Shown here piece after piece: positions 54,970-62,994 of a DNA stretch of 64,000 bases. This DNA comes from Euglena gracilis (taxonomy: Eukaryota; Euglenida; Euglenophyceae; Euglenales), in contig CP154956.1 of assembly GCA_039621445.1 (NCBI GenBank), positions 17,960,221-18,024,220 of the forward strand, given 5' to 3'. How positions within the stretch are numbered: position 1 is the first letter of the stretch; each line of letters begins with the position of its first letter. Made by a program: the position numbers and the translations under genes. The notes below the pieces were generated by a model. The model was given only the letters and a program-made list of their open reading frames with translations. It was not told the DNA's origin and ran no database searches.

Positions 54970-57900
54970 CGATGCTGCTCCGACTTGGCGACGTGACTTC
55001 TTGCCCTTGGGGGGGGTCCCCCCCCTCTCCCCCCCCTGGCCCCCACTCTCTGACCGAGGGCTTTTGAAGACAAATTTTCTTTTACGGGTGGGGGGGTCGG
55101 GCTCACAAGGTCTTTGTGCTTCGCCCTCGGTGTCCCTTCCTCCCTGGTCGGTTTTCCTCGAGGGAGTACGAGACACCTCGGGCTCCGCACTTTGCCCTTG
55201 TGAGGCCAGATTGTGCACTGAAATTAGGGGGGCCAGGGCATTTTCCAGGGCACCTTGGGCACCCAATCGTTGATAGTGGGCTGTAAAAGCCTCCACCCAC
55301 ATCCACTGGCCAATTTCGCAAACTTCTTGGGCAGAAAGGCCCAATTTTTTCAGTAAACCAACTCCTGCCCCTCTGGTGGAGTGGGCCCCCCACACCTGGG
55401 GAGTCACCCCATGTTTGGCCAAAAAATCTTTTGTGATAGAAGCAACAGTGTCTGCACTTATGGCTCTGAAGGGGGGTTTTAATGAAATTAGGAGGGGGCC
55501 CCCAGGTCTGACGAATGAACGTGTGGCAGCCACATAACACATCATTAAATGAAATGGGCTTATTTGGGGACATTGGGGTATGGACACAACCCTCTCCCAC
55601 TTGTGAAATTTTTGCCCTTTACGCTTAATTTTGATGTAGGGTGCCCTACCCAACACACTGGTGGTTCGTTTGACTTGTGCCAAGTCAGAGGATCGATATA
55701 AACAGAGAATTCGTGAGCAAAAAATCAGCTGGGTACGCAATGTACAAATATCAGTGGGCATAGGGGTCTTGGCCAGCCCCAGGAGGATTGGGAGGGGATC
55801 CCAAAATGCCCCATACTTCTCCAGATTTTGGTTCCAAAGCCTCTTGTAGGGGGTTAACAGGGTGTGGAATCTCAGTCCACCAAACCCAGGAATCAAAAGC
55901 ATTGCACTGTATGCATTACGGGCTTGGGCCTTTGAAAATTGGAATAATTGTATTAAAGCGTCAGCCACTTGGTCAGTGGTGGCTTCAGGGGGGGGCACCC
56001 CCATGTGTTCCAAAATTACCCACAGAAGTGCAAAAGCACTCTGATAACGTTTTAAACTGGGGTTTCTCCCCAGGAAATCTTCAATGGTTTTAACCTGAAT
56101 TTGTTTCCCCTCCAAAATTTGCCTGAGCAAATCATGCAAAGTAGGGGCCACCTGGGGGGTGGCATTTGTTCCCCCCTGCAATTGGTGAACATACCCCTGT
56201 AGGGGGTGATTTTCAGGCAGGGGGTCCCTGGCACTTTCATTTTTATTAATTGGGGCCACCATGTTGCTGAATCCCAGTAGGGGGTGACCATCAAAACTTT
56301 GGTCTGGGGAAACATTTTCAACCTGGGCAGAAATTTTTGGATTATTGACCAGGGGGGGTTTGCATAAAGATCCCCCATGTTGTCCAGTGGACATTGTAGT
56401 GCATTTACTGCTGTGGCCTCCCAATGGGGCCACCTGGCCACAAAATTGGGCAGTTTTTTGTTGCCTGGGGAGGCAAATAAATCTGTTTCCAGATTTATGA
56501 AATTTTGGAATTGCTGTCTCAACCATTGAAAAAGTTGGGGGTCTAAAGAATAATCCCCCCTGTCCATTTCCCATCTGCTTATGGGGTCTGCTAGGCATTC
56601 CTTTGAAGGCACCCAGTTGACTTGGAGGTTTACTTGGTGCTCCATGCACCATTTGAAAAATGGTCTTAGCATTTTGTTGAAGGGGTCTTTTCTGCCCCCA
56701 CCTTTTGTTAGGTAATAGTAGATTACCTGGTTGTCCACAGACAAAGAAACTGTTTCTCCAGGTTTGCTCAAACTTTTCACAGTGTTTATAGCTGCACTGA
56801 GCTCCTTTACATTGATGTGTAAAATGGAGTCTTTTCTCCAAAATTCCTGCACAATTTCTCCTGTGTGGATGTCCAGCCCCCCCCAGGCATGGGTGCTGCT
56901 GTCTGAGTGCAACTCTCTGGTTGCATTTTGGGTGAAGGGTCTGCCCCCCCAGGTGTCCAATAGAGTTTTTATTTCCCTTAATTGGGCCTTGATTTCCTGG
57001 GAAATGGGGTGTTTTGAGTCCCAGGGGGCTGTGGACTTTGCCACCAAAAAATTTGCCAGGGTGTCTGTAAAAGCCCTTAAAAAGGGCAGGGCCATTAGAT
57101 TGCATCTTATTTGACCCAAAATGGCAGCCAACTGCCTTTTTGACATGTAATCTTTTTTCACGATTTTTCCCAGCTCCTTTTTTATAGTTTTGACTTTCTG
57201 GGGGGGCACTTGTAACTTTCCTTCCTGGAAGTTCAGTTGAAACCCCAGGTGGGTTACCACTTGGGTGGGCTGCAGGGTAGACTTTTTCACATTGATTTTG
57301 AACCCAGAATCCAGCAAATCTTTGACAACTCTGTTCAGGTGATTTTGCAAAATGTTTTGGGTGGGGGCCACCAGTAAAATGTCGTCCAGGTAAATAAAGA
57401 CCTGGATGCCCCTTTTTCTCCACAGTTTTTCGAATGTCTTCATTACTGACATGAAAATTTGGGGCATTACATTTAGCCCAAAGCAGCCGTTTGAAATTCC
57501 AGGTCTGCCCCCCACCTGATGCCTGAAAAATGGCCTTAGGCCTGGACTTAATGGAATATGGAAATAGGCATCCTTCAGGTCTATTTTTGCTGCCCAGTGG
57601 CCTTTTTCCAAAACTGGGAAAATGTGCTGGATATGATCCAGCCTGAAAGGTTTTACTTGAAACTGCTGATTTATTTCTCTGCAGTCGCTGATCATTCTCC
57701 ATTTTGTTGTTCCCCCCTCTGGTTTCGAAATTAGAAACCATGGGATTAAATGTTGGGATTCTGAATCCCAAACTCGTTTTATTGACCCAGTTTTTTCGTA
57801 ATCCAGCAGAATTTTTTCTGCCTGGTTCAGGTCCAGATTGGCCCTGGGTTTTGGGTGTGTGGACAATTTTGGGGGATTTACCCAGGGGGGTTGAATTCCA

Positions 57901-59073
57901 TTTTTGATTAATTGACATGTTGCTGGGGGGGCATTTTTTGACCACCATTTTAGACTTTTCTGAAGTCTCTGGTACAGGGGGGTATCTCCCCATTTTTCCT
58001 CCATGGAATTTATTTCCTGAATCAGATGATTGTTTAGGGGCTGGGTGGGGGGTGTTGGACATTTCACAGCCCCTATAGCCCCTAGGGCTTGAGCCCTTGG
58101 AAAAAGCAAATGTTCTTGGGGGGGTGTGCATGCACTCTCCTCTCTTCTCACTCTCTCTCTGGAGCATCTTGTTGTTGGAATGCATACCATAGGGCTTAAT
58201 GCCCCTGTTTTGCCTATCAGGCCTCCTTGATGATGATGGTGTTGGTAGCCATACCATAGGGGGGCCTCTGTGGGTCCCCCCCTTCTTGATTTCACTGGGA
58301 GATTTGAAGGTTGATGAATAAATACTTGTGGGGGTCCTTCCCCTTCCCCCTGTTCCTCCTGGGGCTGGGCATTTGTTAAATACAAAGCCCCTGGGGGGCT
58401 GCCCTTTAGCTTCTGGGGGGCCTCTGGAGGTCCACCCCTTGTATGGCTGCCATAGCCCTTGTATTGGCCATCTTGGCCCAAGCCCCCTTTGTTCTGGCCT
58501 CCATGGCCGGGGCTGTAAGTTCTGGCTTCTTGCCATGCCCAATTGAAATCTGGGGGAGCCCTGTTGCTGGGCCACCCCCTTCCCCCCTGGAATGGGGTTG
58601 TGGGCTGAATTTGAAAAAGCTGGTCGGTACAGACCTTTTTTGCCCCTTCCTGCTGGGCCATTTGCTGGCTTCCCAATGTTTGACTGGCCCCCTTGTCCCT
58701 GATTCCATCTTGATAGGTTGGGGACATTTGCCCTGTGGGCTGGGGCTTTTGGTCTCTGGGCTGGGCCTGCCAATCTTGCAGGTTTCTTGAACCCCAATTT
58801 GAAATGTGATGGGTCTTGACCCTGGGTACCCAATGTCTTTCGTTGTCGCCTGGGCTTTTTGCCCACTGTTTGCCAGGGTCCATGGCCATCACTGTGTGTG
58901 GTTGTCTGCTGCTGAAAAATTTTTTCTGCTGAGATGTGTGGTGGGGGGGAAGTGATGGCCACGGTTCGCCACGTTGAAACCGCATCTCCAAGTTCTCCAG
59001 CTGGCGCTTCTTGTTCTGCACTTTGTCCAGGTTGTCGACTTGATAATTCCAATTCGTTCTCCACATTCTGCAT
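54928..59073 (-). CDS. gag-like/tyrosine recombinase polyprotein frame (1381 codons)
   Basis: One uninterrupted frame from ATG at 59073. The first ~350 residues are Gly/Pro/Lys/Arg-rich and gag-like (GPWQTVGKKPRRQRK). The middle is a basic, Pro-rich sequence lying over the RT frame. The last ~420 residues are a tyrosine recombinase: an N-terminal helical core-binding region, RSSDLAQVKRT with the first catalytic Arg near residue 1128, AHSTRGAG with the His-x-x-Arg pair near 1229, and AHYQRLG with the nucleophilic Tyr near 1266. The C-terminal tail is basic and is encoded inside the internal complementary region and left terminal repeat. In known DIRS elements gag and YR are usually separate ORFs. 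Whether this frame makes one protein, or gag and YR are produced by internal initiation, cannot be told here. Confidence 0.85.
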   Translation of the reverse strand: MQNVENELELSSRQPGQSAEQEAPAGELGDAVSTWRTVAITSPPPHISAEKIFQQQTTTHSDGHGPWQTVGKKPRRQRKTLGTQGQDPSHFKLGFKKPARLAGPAQRPKAPAHRANVPNLSRWNQGQGGQSNIGKPANGPAGRGKKGLYRPAFSNSAHNPIPGGKGVAQQQGSPRFQLGMARSQNLQPRPWRPEQRGLGPRWPIQGLWQPYKGWTSRGPPEAKGQPPRGFVFNKCPAPGGTGGRGRTPTSIYSSTFKSPSEIKKGGTHRGPPMVWLPTPSSSRRPDRQNRGIKPYGMHSNNKMLQRESEKRGECMHTPPRTFAFSKGSSPRGYRGCEMSNTPHPAPKQSSDSGNKFHGGKMGRYPPVPETSEKSKMVVKKCPPSNMSINQKWNSTPLGKSPKIVHTPKTQGQSGPEPGRKNSAGLRKNWVNKTSLGFRIPTFNPMVSNFETRGGNNKMENDQRLQRNKSAVSSKTFQAGSYPAHFPSFGKRPLGSKNRPEGCLFPYSIKSRPKAIFQASGGGQTWNFKRLLWAKCNAPNFHVSNEDIRKTVEKKGHPGLYLPGRHFTGGPHPKHFAKSPEQSCQRFAGFWVQNQCEKVYPAAHPSGNPPGVSTELPGRKVTSAPPESQNYKKGAGKNREKRLHVKKAVGCHFGSNKMQSNGPALFKGFYRHPGKFFGGKVHSPLGLKTPHFPGNQGPIKGNKNSIGHLGGQTLHPKCNQRVALRQQHPCLGGAGHPHRRNCAGILEKRLHFTHQCKGAQCSYKHCEKFEQTWRNSFFVCGQPGNLLLPNKRWGQKRPLQQNAKTIFQMVHGAPSKPPSQLGAFKGMPSRPHKQMGNGQGGLFFRPPTFSMVETAIPKFHKSGNRFICLPRQQKTAQFCGQVAPLGGHSSKCTTMSTGQHGGSLCKPPLVNNPKISAQVENVSPDQSFDGHPLLGFSNMVAPINKNESARDPLPENHPLQGYVHQLQGGTNATPQVAPTLHDLLRQILEGKQIQVKTIEDFLGRNPSLKRYQSAFALLWVILEHMGVPPPEATTDQVADALIQLFQFSKAQARNAYSAMLLIPGFGGLRFHTLLTPYKRLWNQNLEKYGAFWDPLPILLGLAKTPMPTDICTLRTQLIFCSRILCLYRSSDLAQVKRTTSVLGRAPYIKIKRKGQKFHKWERVVSIPQCPQISPFHLMMCYVAATRSFVRPGGPLLISLKPPFRAISADTVASITKDFLAKHGVTPQVWGAHSTRGAGVGLLKKLGLSAQEVCEIGQWMWVEAFTAHYQRLGAQGALENALAPLISVHNLASQGQSAEPEVSRTPSRKTDQGGRDTEGEAQRPCEPDPPTRKRKFVFKSPRSESGGQGGERGGTPPKGKKSRRQVGAASSANSGEAALSRDS
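55102..55207. repeat. DIRS internal complementary region
   Basis: 55102-55171 is the complement of the outer edge of the left repeat. 55172-55207 is the complement of the outer edge of the right repeat. They are joined at GAGGGAGTACGA|GACACCTCGG. In DIRS elements this region templates the junction of the circular intermediate. Confidence 0.92.
56052..59066 (-). CDS. DIRS reverse transcriptase-RNase H (1004 codons)
   Basis: The frame starts at ATG 59066, 7 nt after the gag-YR ATG, and is +1 relative to it. Residues ~1-430 are low-complexity and overlap gag. The RT follows: WFLISKPEGG and RMISDCREINQQF (fingers), KIDLKDAYFHIPL with a catalytic Asp, GISNGCFGLNVMP, and FIYLDDILL (YxDD) near residue 560. 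RNase H has LHSDSSTHAWGG near 720, NVKELSAAI (Glu), SLSVDNQVIYYY (Asp) and KECLADPISR. A DIRS-typical ETDLFASPGNKKLPNF and YANPPW segment closes the domain. It makes cDNA from element RNA and removes the RNA template. No stop interrupts it, so it could be active. The 3' end overlaps the recombinase frame by several hundred nt. Confidence 0.93.
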   Translation of the reverse strand: MWRTNWNYQVDNLDKVQNKKRQLENLEMRFQRGEPWPSLPPHHTSQQKKFFSSRQPHTVMAMDPGKQWAKSPGDNERHWVPRVKTHHISNWGSRNLQDWQAQPRDQKPQPTGQMSPTYQDGIRDKGASQTLGSQQMAQQEGAKKVCTDQLFQIQPTTPFQGGRGWPSNRAPPDFNWAWQEARTYSPGHGGQNKGGLGQDGQYKGYGSHTRGGPPEAPQKLKGSPPGALYLTNAQPQEEQGEGEGPPQVFIHQPSNLPVKSRRGGPTEAPLWYGYQHHHHQGGLIGKTGALSPMVCIPTTRCSRERVRREESACTPPQEHLLFPRAQALGAIGAVKCPTPPTQPLNNHLIQEINSMEEKWGDTPLYQRLQKSLKWWSKNAPPATCQLIKNGIQPPWVNPPKLSTHPKPRANLDLNQAEKILLDYEKTGSIKRVWDSESQHLIPWFLISKPEGGTTKWRMISDCREINQQFQVKPFRLDHIQHIFPVLEKGHWAAKIDLKDAYFHIPLSPGLRPFFRHQVGGRPGISNGCFGLNVMPQIFMSVMKTFEKLWRKRGIQVFIYLDDILLVAPTQNILQNHLNRVVKDLLDSGFKINVKKSTLQPTQVVTHLGFQLNFQEGKLQVPPQKVKTIKKELGKIVKKDYMSKRQLAAILGQIRCNLMALPFLRAFTDTLANFLVAKSTAPWDSKHPISQEIKAQLREIKTLLDTWGGRPFTQNATRELHSDSSTHAWGGLDIHTGEIVQEFWRKDSILHINVKELSAAINTVKSLSKPGETVSLSVDNQVIYYYLTKGGGRKDPFNKMLRPFFKWCMEHQVNLQVNWVPSKECLADPISRWEMDRGDYSLDPQLFQWLRQQFQNFINLETDLFASPGNKKLPNFVARWPHWEATAVNALQCPLDNMGDLYANPPWSIIQKFLPRLKMFPQTKVLMVTPYWDSATWWPQLIKMKVPGTPCLKITPYRGMFTNCRGEQMPPPRWPLLCMICSGKFWRGNKFRLKPLKISWGETPV

Positions 59074-59227
59074 TGACTTCCAATGTCAAAGTTGAAATAA
59101 TTTCTTGAATTTGATATTCTGCAGGTTCTACAGGTTCTGAATATTGATATTGTGTTCTTTTGATCTCTTCCAACTCTGTTCTTTGAAAGTTTCTGTCTTC
59201 TTCCGTGTCGAAGGGCAAGATTAGGAA

Positions 59228-59354
59228 TCAGCCAACTCCGGCGAAGAAAGGCACTAAGCAGGGACTCCTAACCCAACGCAGCAAACAATCCAAACAACAC
59301 CGCCGGCGAGCAAGGCATGGCCTCACAAGGGCAAAGTGCGGAGCCCGAGGTGTC
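59228..59354. repeat. DIRS inverted terminal repeat, right (element 5' end)
   Basis: 59228-59328 is the inverted match of the left repeat. 59329-59354 is the unique right outer edge (GGCAAAGTGCGGAGCC to GAGGTGTC), whose complement is in the internal complementary region. Confidence 0.92.
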
Positions 59355-60030
59355 GCATTGCTCGCCGGCGGCGTTGCTCGGACTGTTTTTGGTGCGTTGG
59401 GTTAGGAGGCCCCGCTTAGTGCCATTGTCGCCGGAGTTGGCTGATTCCGAATTGCGCTTCGACACCAAGAAGAAAGGAACGTCAAATTTCTCATCAAGTT
59501 TAGAAAAGAAGAGGACAATCAATCAATTCAAATTGTCCAGAAAGTCGCGCGCGCGCAGAACTTGAAATCAAAAGTTGTTGAATTTTTTGAAGGAGTTCCA
59601 TGAAAGATGCAACTTCAAAGTCTCAGAGCGCTGGAGACCTTCAAGAGGGAGCAGCAGCAGCAGCTGGACAACCTGACGACGCGGGTCGACTGTGGCGAAC
59701 CGTGGCTGCCCCTTCCCAAAAAGAAATTTTCCCAAAATAAATTTCCACAACCCAACCCCCCAAAGTGATGGCCACGGACCCTGTCAGACAGTGGACAGAA
59801 GACCCCGCAAGGGGCAGAAGCAACAACCGGCAGGACACTACGGCCATTGAAACCAGGGCTATGGGGGCCAACATTCCACGACACAATTTACATCAAAGCG
59901 GGGCTATGGCTAAACCGCACAGGCCATGAAGGCAACGAAGGCCATTACGGCACAAACGGCCATGAAGGCATTTGCAATTACAAAAGTCGCTGGAACAAAG
60001 AGCTCTCTGTGGGAATTGGAGAGCAATAAT
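59355..60030 (+). mobile_element. DIRS 5' fragment, plus orientation (copy C)
   Basis: 59360-59450 is a terminal repeat in plus orientation (GCTCGCCGGCGGCGTTGCTC to GAGTTGGCTGATTCC), missing the outermost ~35 nt and abutting the complete element directly. From 59611 it encodes LDNLTTRVDCGEPWLPLP, homologous to the N-terminal LENLEMRFQRGEPWPSLP of the RT frame. It has stops and loses similarity before 60030. It belongs to a diverged subfamily. Confidence 0.75.
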
Positions 60031-60099
60031 TTCTGTTTCACTTTTTTTTCATCTACTTCTATCTTTACTATAAACTCCCTCTCCCGCTCAGTTCTAGAA

Positions 60100-60180
60100 C
60101 CCCTGAGCATAATAATACACTTACGCGGAGCCTGTACACGCCAAGGCACCAAACCAAACCAAACCAAACCAAACCCTGCG
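60100..60180. repeat. short (CCAAA)n tract
   Basis: Five to six CCAAA units at 60153-60177 between the two opposing DIRS fragments. Confidence 0.7.
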
Positions 60181-60199
60181 GGCCTCCAAGGACTCCATG

Positions 60200-61086
60200 T
60201 ATAAATCTTTTTCCTTAATCCATCTGTTGGTCTTCTAGGCCTTGAGTTCTTCTTGGCCTCCAACCCCACTGGAAATCTGGGCGGGCTGCTGTGGCCCCCC
60301 CTTTTCCTCCTGAGAGGGGCTGTTGTGTGAGATGAATTGGGGGGGGTTGACAAACCTTTTCTGCCCCTTCCTGAGGAGATTTGCTTGCAAAGCTGGCCCC
60401 CATGGCCCTTGTAGTGGTGACCTCCTTGGCCTTGTTTCCATCTCCCCAGCCTTTGGCCAATTTATGTACAGGCGACTGGGCACCTTTGGGGGAAATGCCC
60501 CTGATGTGTGGGCTTTGTATGCCCAATTGTGCAGCATTTTGGCCCTCCATGGCCCATTCTTTGCCCACCAAGGGCTGGGGCTGACTTCTGTTTTCTGGGC
60601 CTTCTGGCCACAGTTGTCCAAGGACCGTGGCCGTCACTGGGGAGGTTTTTGGGCAGGGGGATTTCTGGGGTGGGGGTCTGGGGGGGAATGAACGGCCACG
60701 GTTTTCCACGCGTCGACCGCATCTCCAAGTTCTCCAGCTGCTGCGGCCACTGCTCCAGGACGTCCGCGGCCATGTAGTTCCAATTCCTTTTCCACTGCAT
60801 TGCTCATTGAAGTCGAATTTGAAATTTGATAATGGACTTTTGAGATGATATTCGTCTGTGTCGTGTCCTTCTTGATATTGAATTGATATTGACGTCTTTT
60901 CTTTGTTTTTCTTCGTTAGTGAAATCTTTTCCTTTCTTCTGGGTTTTCGAAGGGCGAGTTAAGAGTCAGCCAACTCCGGCGAAAAGAGGCACTAAGCGGG
61001 ACCTGCTAGCCCAGCTCACCAAAAACAATCACAACAAACCGCCGGCGAGCAAGGCATGGCCTCACAACTGCAAAGTGCGGAGCCCC
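60200..61086 (-). mobile_element. DIRS 5' fragment, minus orientation (copy D)
   Basis: The terminal repeat lies at about 60970-61086 (outer edge truncated at GGAGCCCC). Gag-like sequence lies at 60215-60800. Minus-strand frames read QQLENLEMRSTRGKPWPF and SDGHGPWTTVARRPRKQK, matching both overlapping frames of the complete element. The rest of the element is absent. With copy C it forms a tail-to-tail pair. Confidence 0.75.
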
Positions 61087-61227
61087 ACCCCCCCCCCCCG
61101 TTCGGGAAGCAAAATAGTACTCCCTCGAGGCAAACCGACGAGTGCACCGAGGGCGAAGCACAAAGACCTTGTGAGGACATGCCTTGCTCGCTGGCGGTGT
61201 TGTTCGGATTGTTTTTGGTGCGTTGGG

Positions 61228-62603
61228 TTAGGAGGCCCCGCTTAGTGCCGCCTCGCCGGAGTTGGCTGACGATGCTGCTCCGACTTCACGACGTGACTTC
61301 CTGCCCCTGGGGGGGTCCCCCCCCTCTGCCCCCCCCCCCCCCCTCCCATCTGACCGAGTGCTTTTGAAGACAAATTTTCTTTTACGGGTGGGGGGGTCGG
61401 GCTCACAAGGTCTTTGTGCTTCGCCCTCGGTGTCCCTTCCTCCCTGGTCGGTTTGCCTCGAGGGAGTACGAGACACCTCGGGCTCCGCACATTGCCCTGG
61501 TGAGGCCTTATTGTGCACTGAAATTAGGAGGGCCAGGGCATTTTCTAAGGCACTTTTGGCACCAAGTCTTTGATAATGGGCTGTAAAAGCCTCCACCCCC
61601 CTCCACTGGCTAAACGCCCAAGTTTTTGAGTAAACCAACCCCTTCCCCTCTGTTGGAGTGGGCCCCACACATCTGGGGTGTCAACTCATGCTTGGACAAA
61701 ATTATTTTGTGATAGAAGCAATGGTATCTGCACTTATGGCCCTGAAGGGGAGTTTTAATGAAATCAAAAGGGGCCCCCAGGTCTGACGAATGAACGTGTG
61801 GCAGCCAGATAAGACATCATTAAATGAAAGGGGCTTATTTGTGGACATGGGGGAATGGACACCACCCTCTCCCACTTGTGAAACTTCCGGCCTTTACGCT
61901 TAATTTTTATGTAGGGTGCCATACCCAACACACTTTTGGTTCGTTTGATCTGTGCCAAGTCTGAGGACCTGCATAAACAGAGGATTCGTGAGCAAAAAAT
62001 AAGTTGTGTACGTAATGTACAAATATCAGTGGGCATTGGGGCCTTGGCCAGCCCCAGGAGGATTGGGAGGGGATACCAAAATGCCCCGTACTTCTCCAGA
62101 TTTTGGTTCCAAAGCCTCTTGTAAGGGGTCAACAGGGTGTGGAATCTCACCCCACAAAACCCAGGAATCAAAAGCGTAGCACTGTATGCATTACGGGCTT
62201 GGGCCTTGGAAAATTGGAATAATTGTATTAAAGCGTCAGCCACTTGGTCTGTGGTGGCTTCAGGGGGGTGCACCCCCATCTGCTCCAAAATAACCCACAG
62301 AAGTGCAAGACCACTCTGATAAAGTTTTAGACTGGGGTTTCTCCCCAGGAAATCGTCAATGGTTTGCACCTGAATTTGTTTCCCCTCCAAAATTTGCATG
62401 AGCAAATCGTGCAAAACGGGGGCCACCTGGGGGGTGGCATTTGTTCCTCCCTGCAATTGGTGAACATACCCCTGTAGTGGGTGATTTTCAGGCAGGGGGT
62501 CCCTGGCACTTTCATTTTTATTATTGGGGTCGCCAATTGCGGTGGCTGAATCCCAGTAGGGGGTGATCATCAAAACTTTGGTCTGGTGAAACATTTTCAA
62601 CAT
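61228..62603 (-). pseudogene. broken DIRS tyrosine recombinase (copy B)
   Basis: The recombinase similarity is split between frames 61764-62603 (core-binding part through RSSDLAQIKRT) and 61228-61668 (C-terminal part). The His-x-x-Arg region reads AHSNRGEG instead of AHSTRGAG, and the Tyr motif AHYQRLG is kept. At least one frameshift and a small deletion lie around 61620-61765. It is not expected to be active. Confidence 0.85.
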
Positions 62604-62994
62604 GGGCTAATTTTTTTTGAATTTTTGACCAGGTAGGGTTTGCATAAAGATCCCCCATGTTGTCCAGTGGACATTGTAATGCGTTTACGGCTGTGGCTTC
62701 CCAGTGAGGCAATCCGGCCACAAATTTGGGCAGTTTTTTGTTGCCTGGGGAGGCAAATAAATCTGTTTCCAACTGTATAAATTTTGGAAATGCTGTCTTA
62801 GCCAGTGAAAAAGCTGGGGGTCTAGGGAGTAATCCCCCCTGTCCATTTCCCATCTGCTTATGGGGTCTGCTAGGCATTCCTTTGAAGGCACCCAGCTGAC
62901 TTGGAGGTTTACCTGTTTTTACATGCACCATTTGAAAAATGGTCTGAGCATTTTTTTGAAGGGGTCCTTTCTGCCCCCACCCCTTTTGTCAGGT
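62521..62994 (-). pseudogene. end of DIRS RNase H (copy B)
   Basis: Minus-strand fragments read PSKECLADPISRWEMDRGDY (62820-62890) and ETDLFASPGNKKLP in shifted frames, then YANPTW. The similarity begins abruptly at 62994 within RNase H. Confidence 0.8.

Larger units (their letters stand above)
54808..59354 (-). mobile_element. complete DIRS-like tyrosine-recombinase retrotransposon
   Basis: It has inverted terminal repeats, an internal complementary region, reverse transcriptase, RNase H and a tyrosine recombinase. It has no protease, no integrase of the DDE type and no flanking duplication. This is the diagnostic layout of the DIRS order, whose members integrate a circular DNA intermediate by recombinase rather than by integrase. 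It reads on the minus strand. The edges are taken from the internal complementary region: the left edge starts TCGTACTCCC at 54808 and the right edge ends GAGGTGTC at 59354. Confidence 0.93.
61115..62994 (-). mobile_element. DIRS 3' half (copy B), 5'-truncated
   Basis: The left terminal repeat starts TAGTACTCCCTCGAGG at 61115. The internal complementary region is at 61402-61507. Recombinase and the end of RNase H follow up to 62994, where similarity to the complete element stops. Sequence identity to copy A is high across homologous parts, but the frames are broken. Confidence 0.88.

Noticed and set aside
56731-57114. 127-codon plus-strand frame over RNase H
   Set aside because: Antisense shadow of the conserved RNase H coding sequence.
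58406-58708. Third minus-strand frame inside the DIRS gag region
   Set aside because: Short, Met-initiated by chance, with no support from copies C or D.
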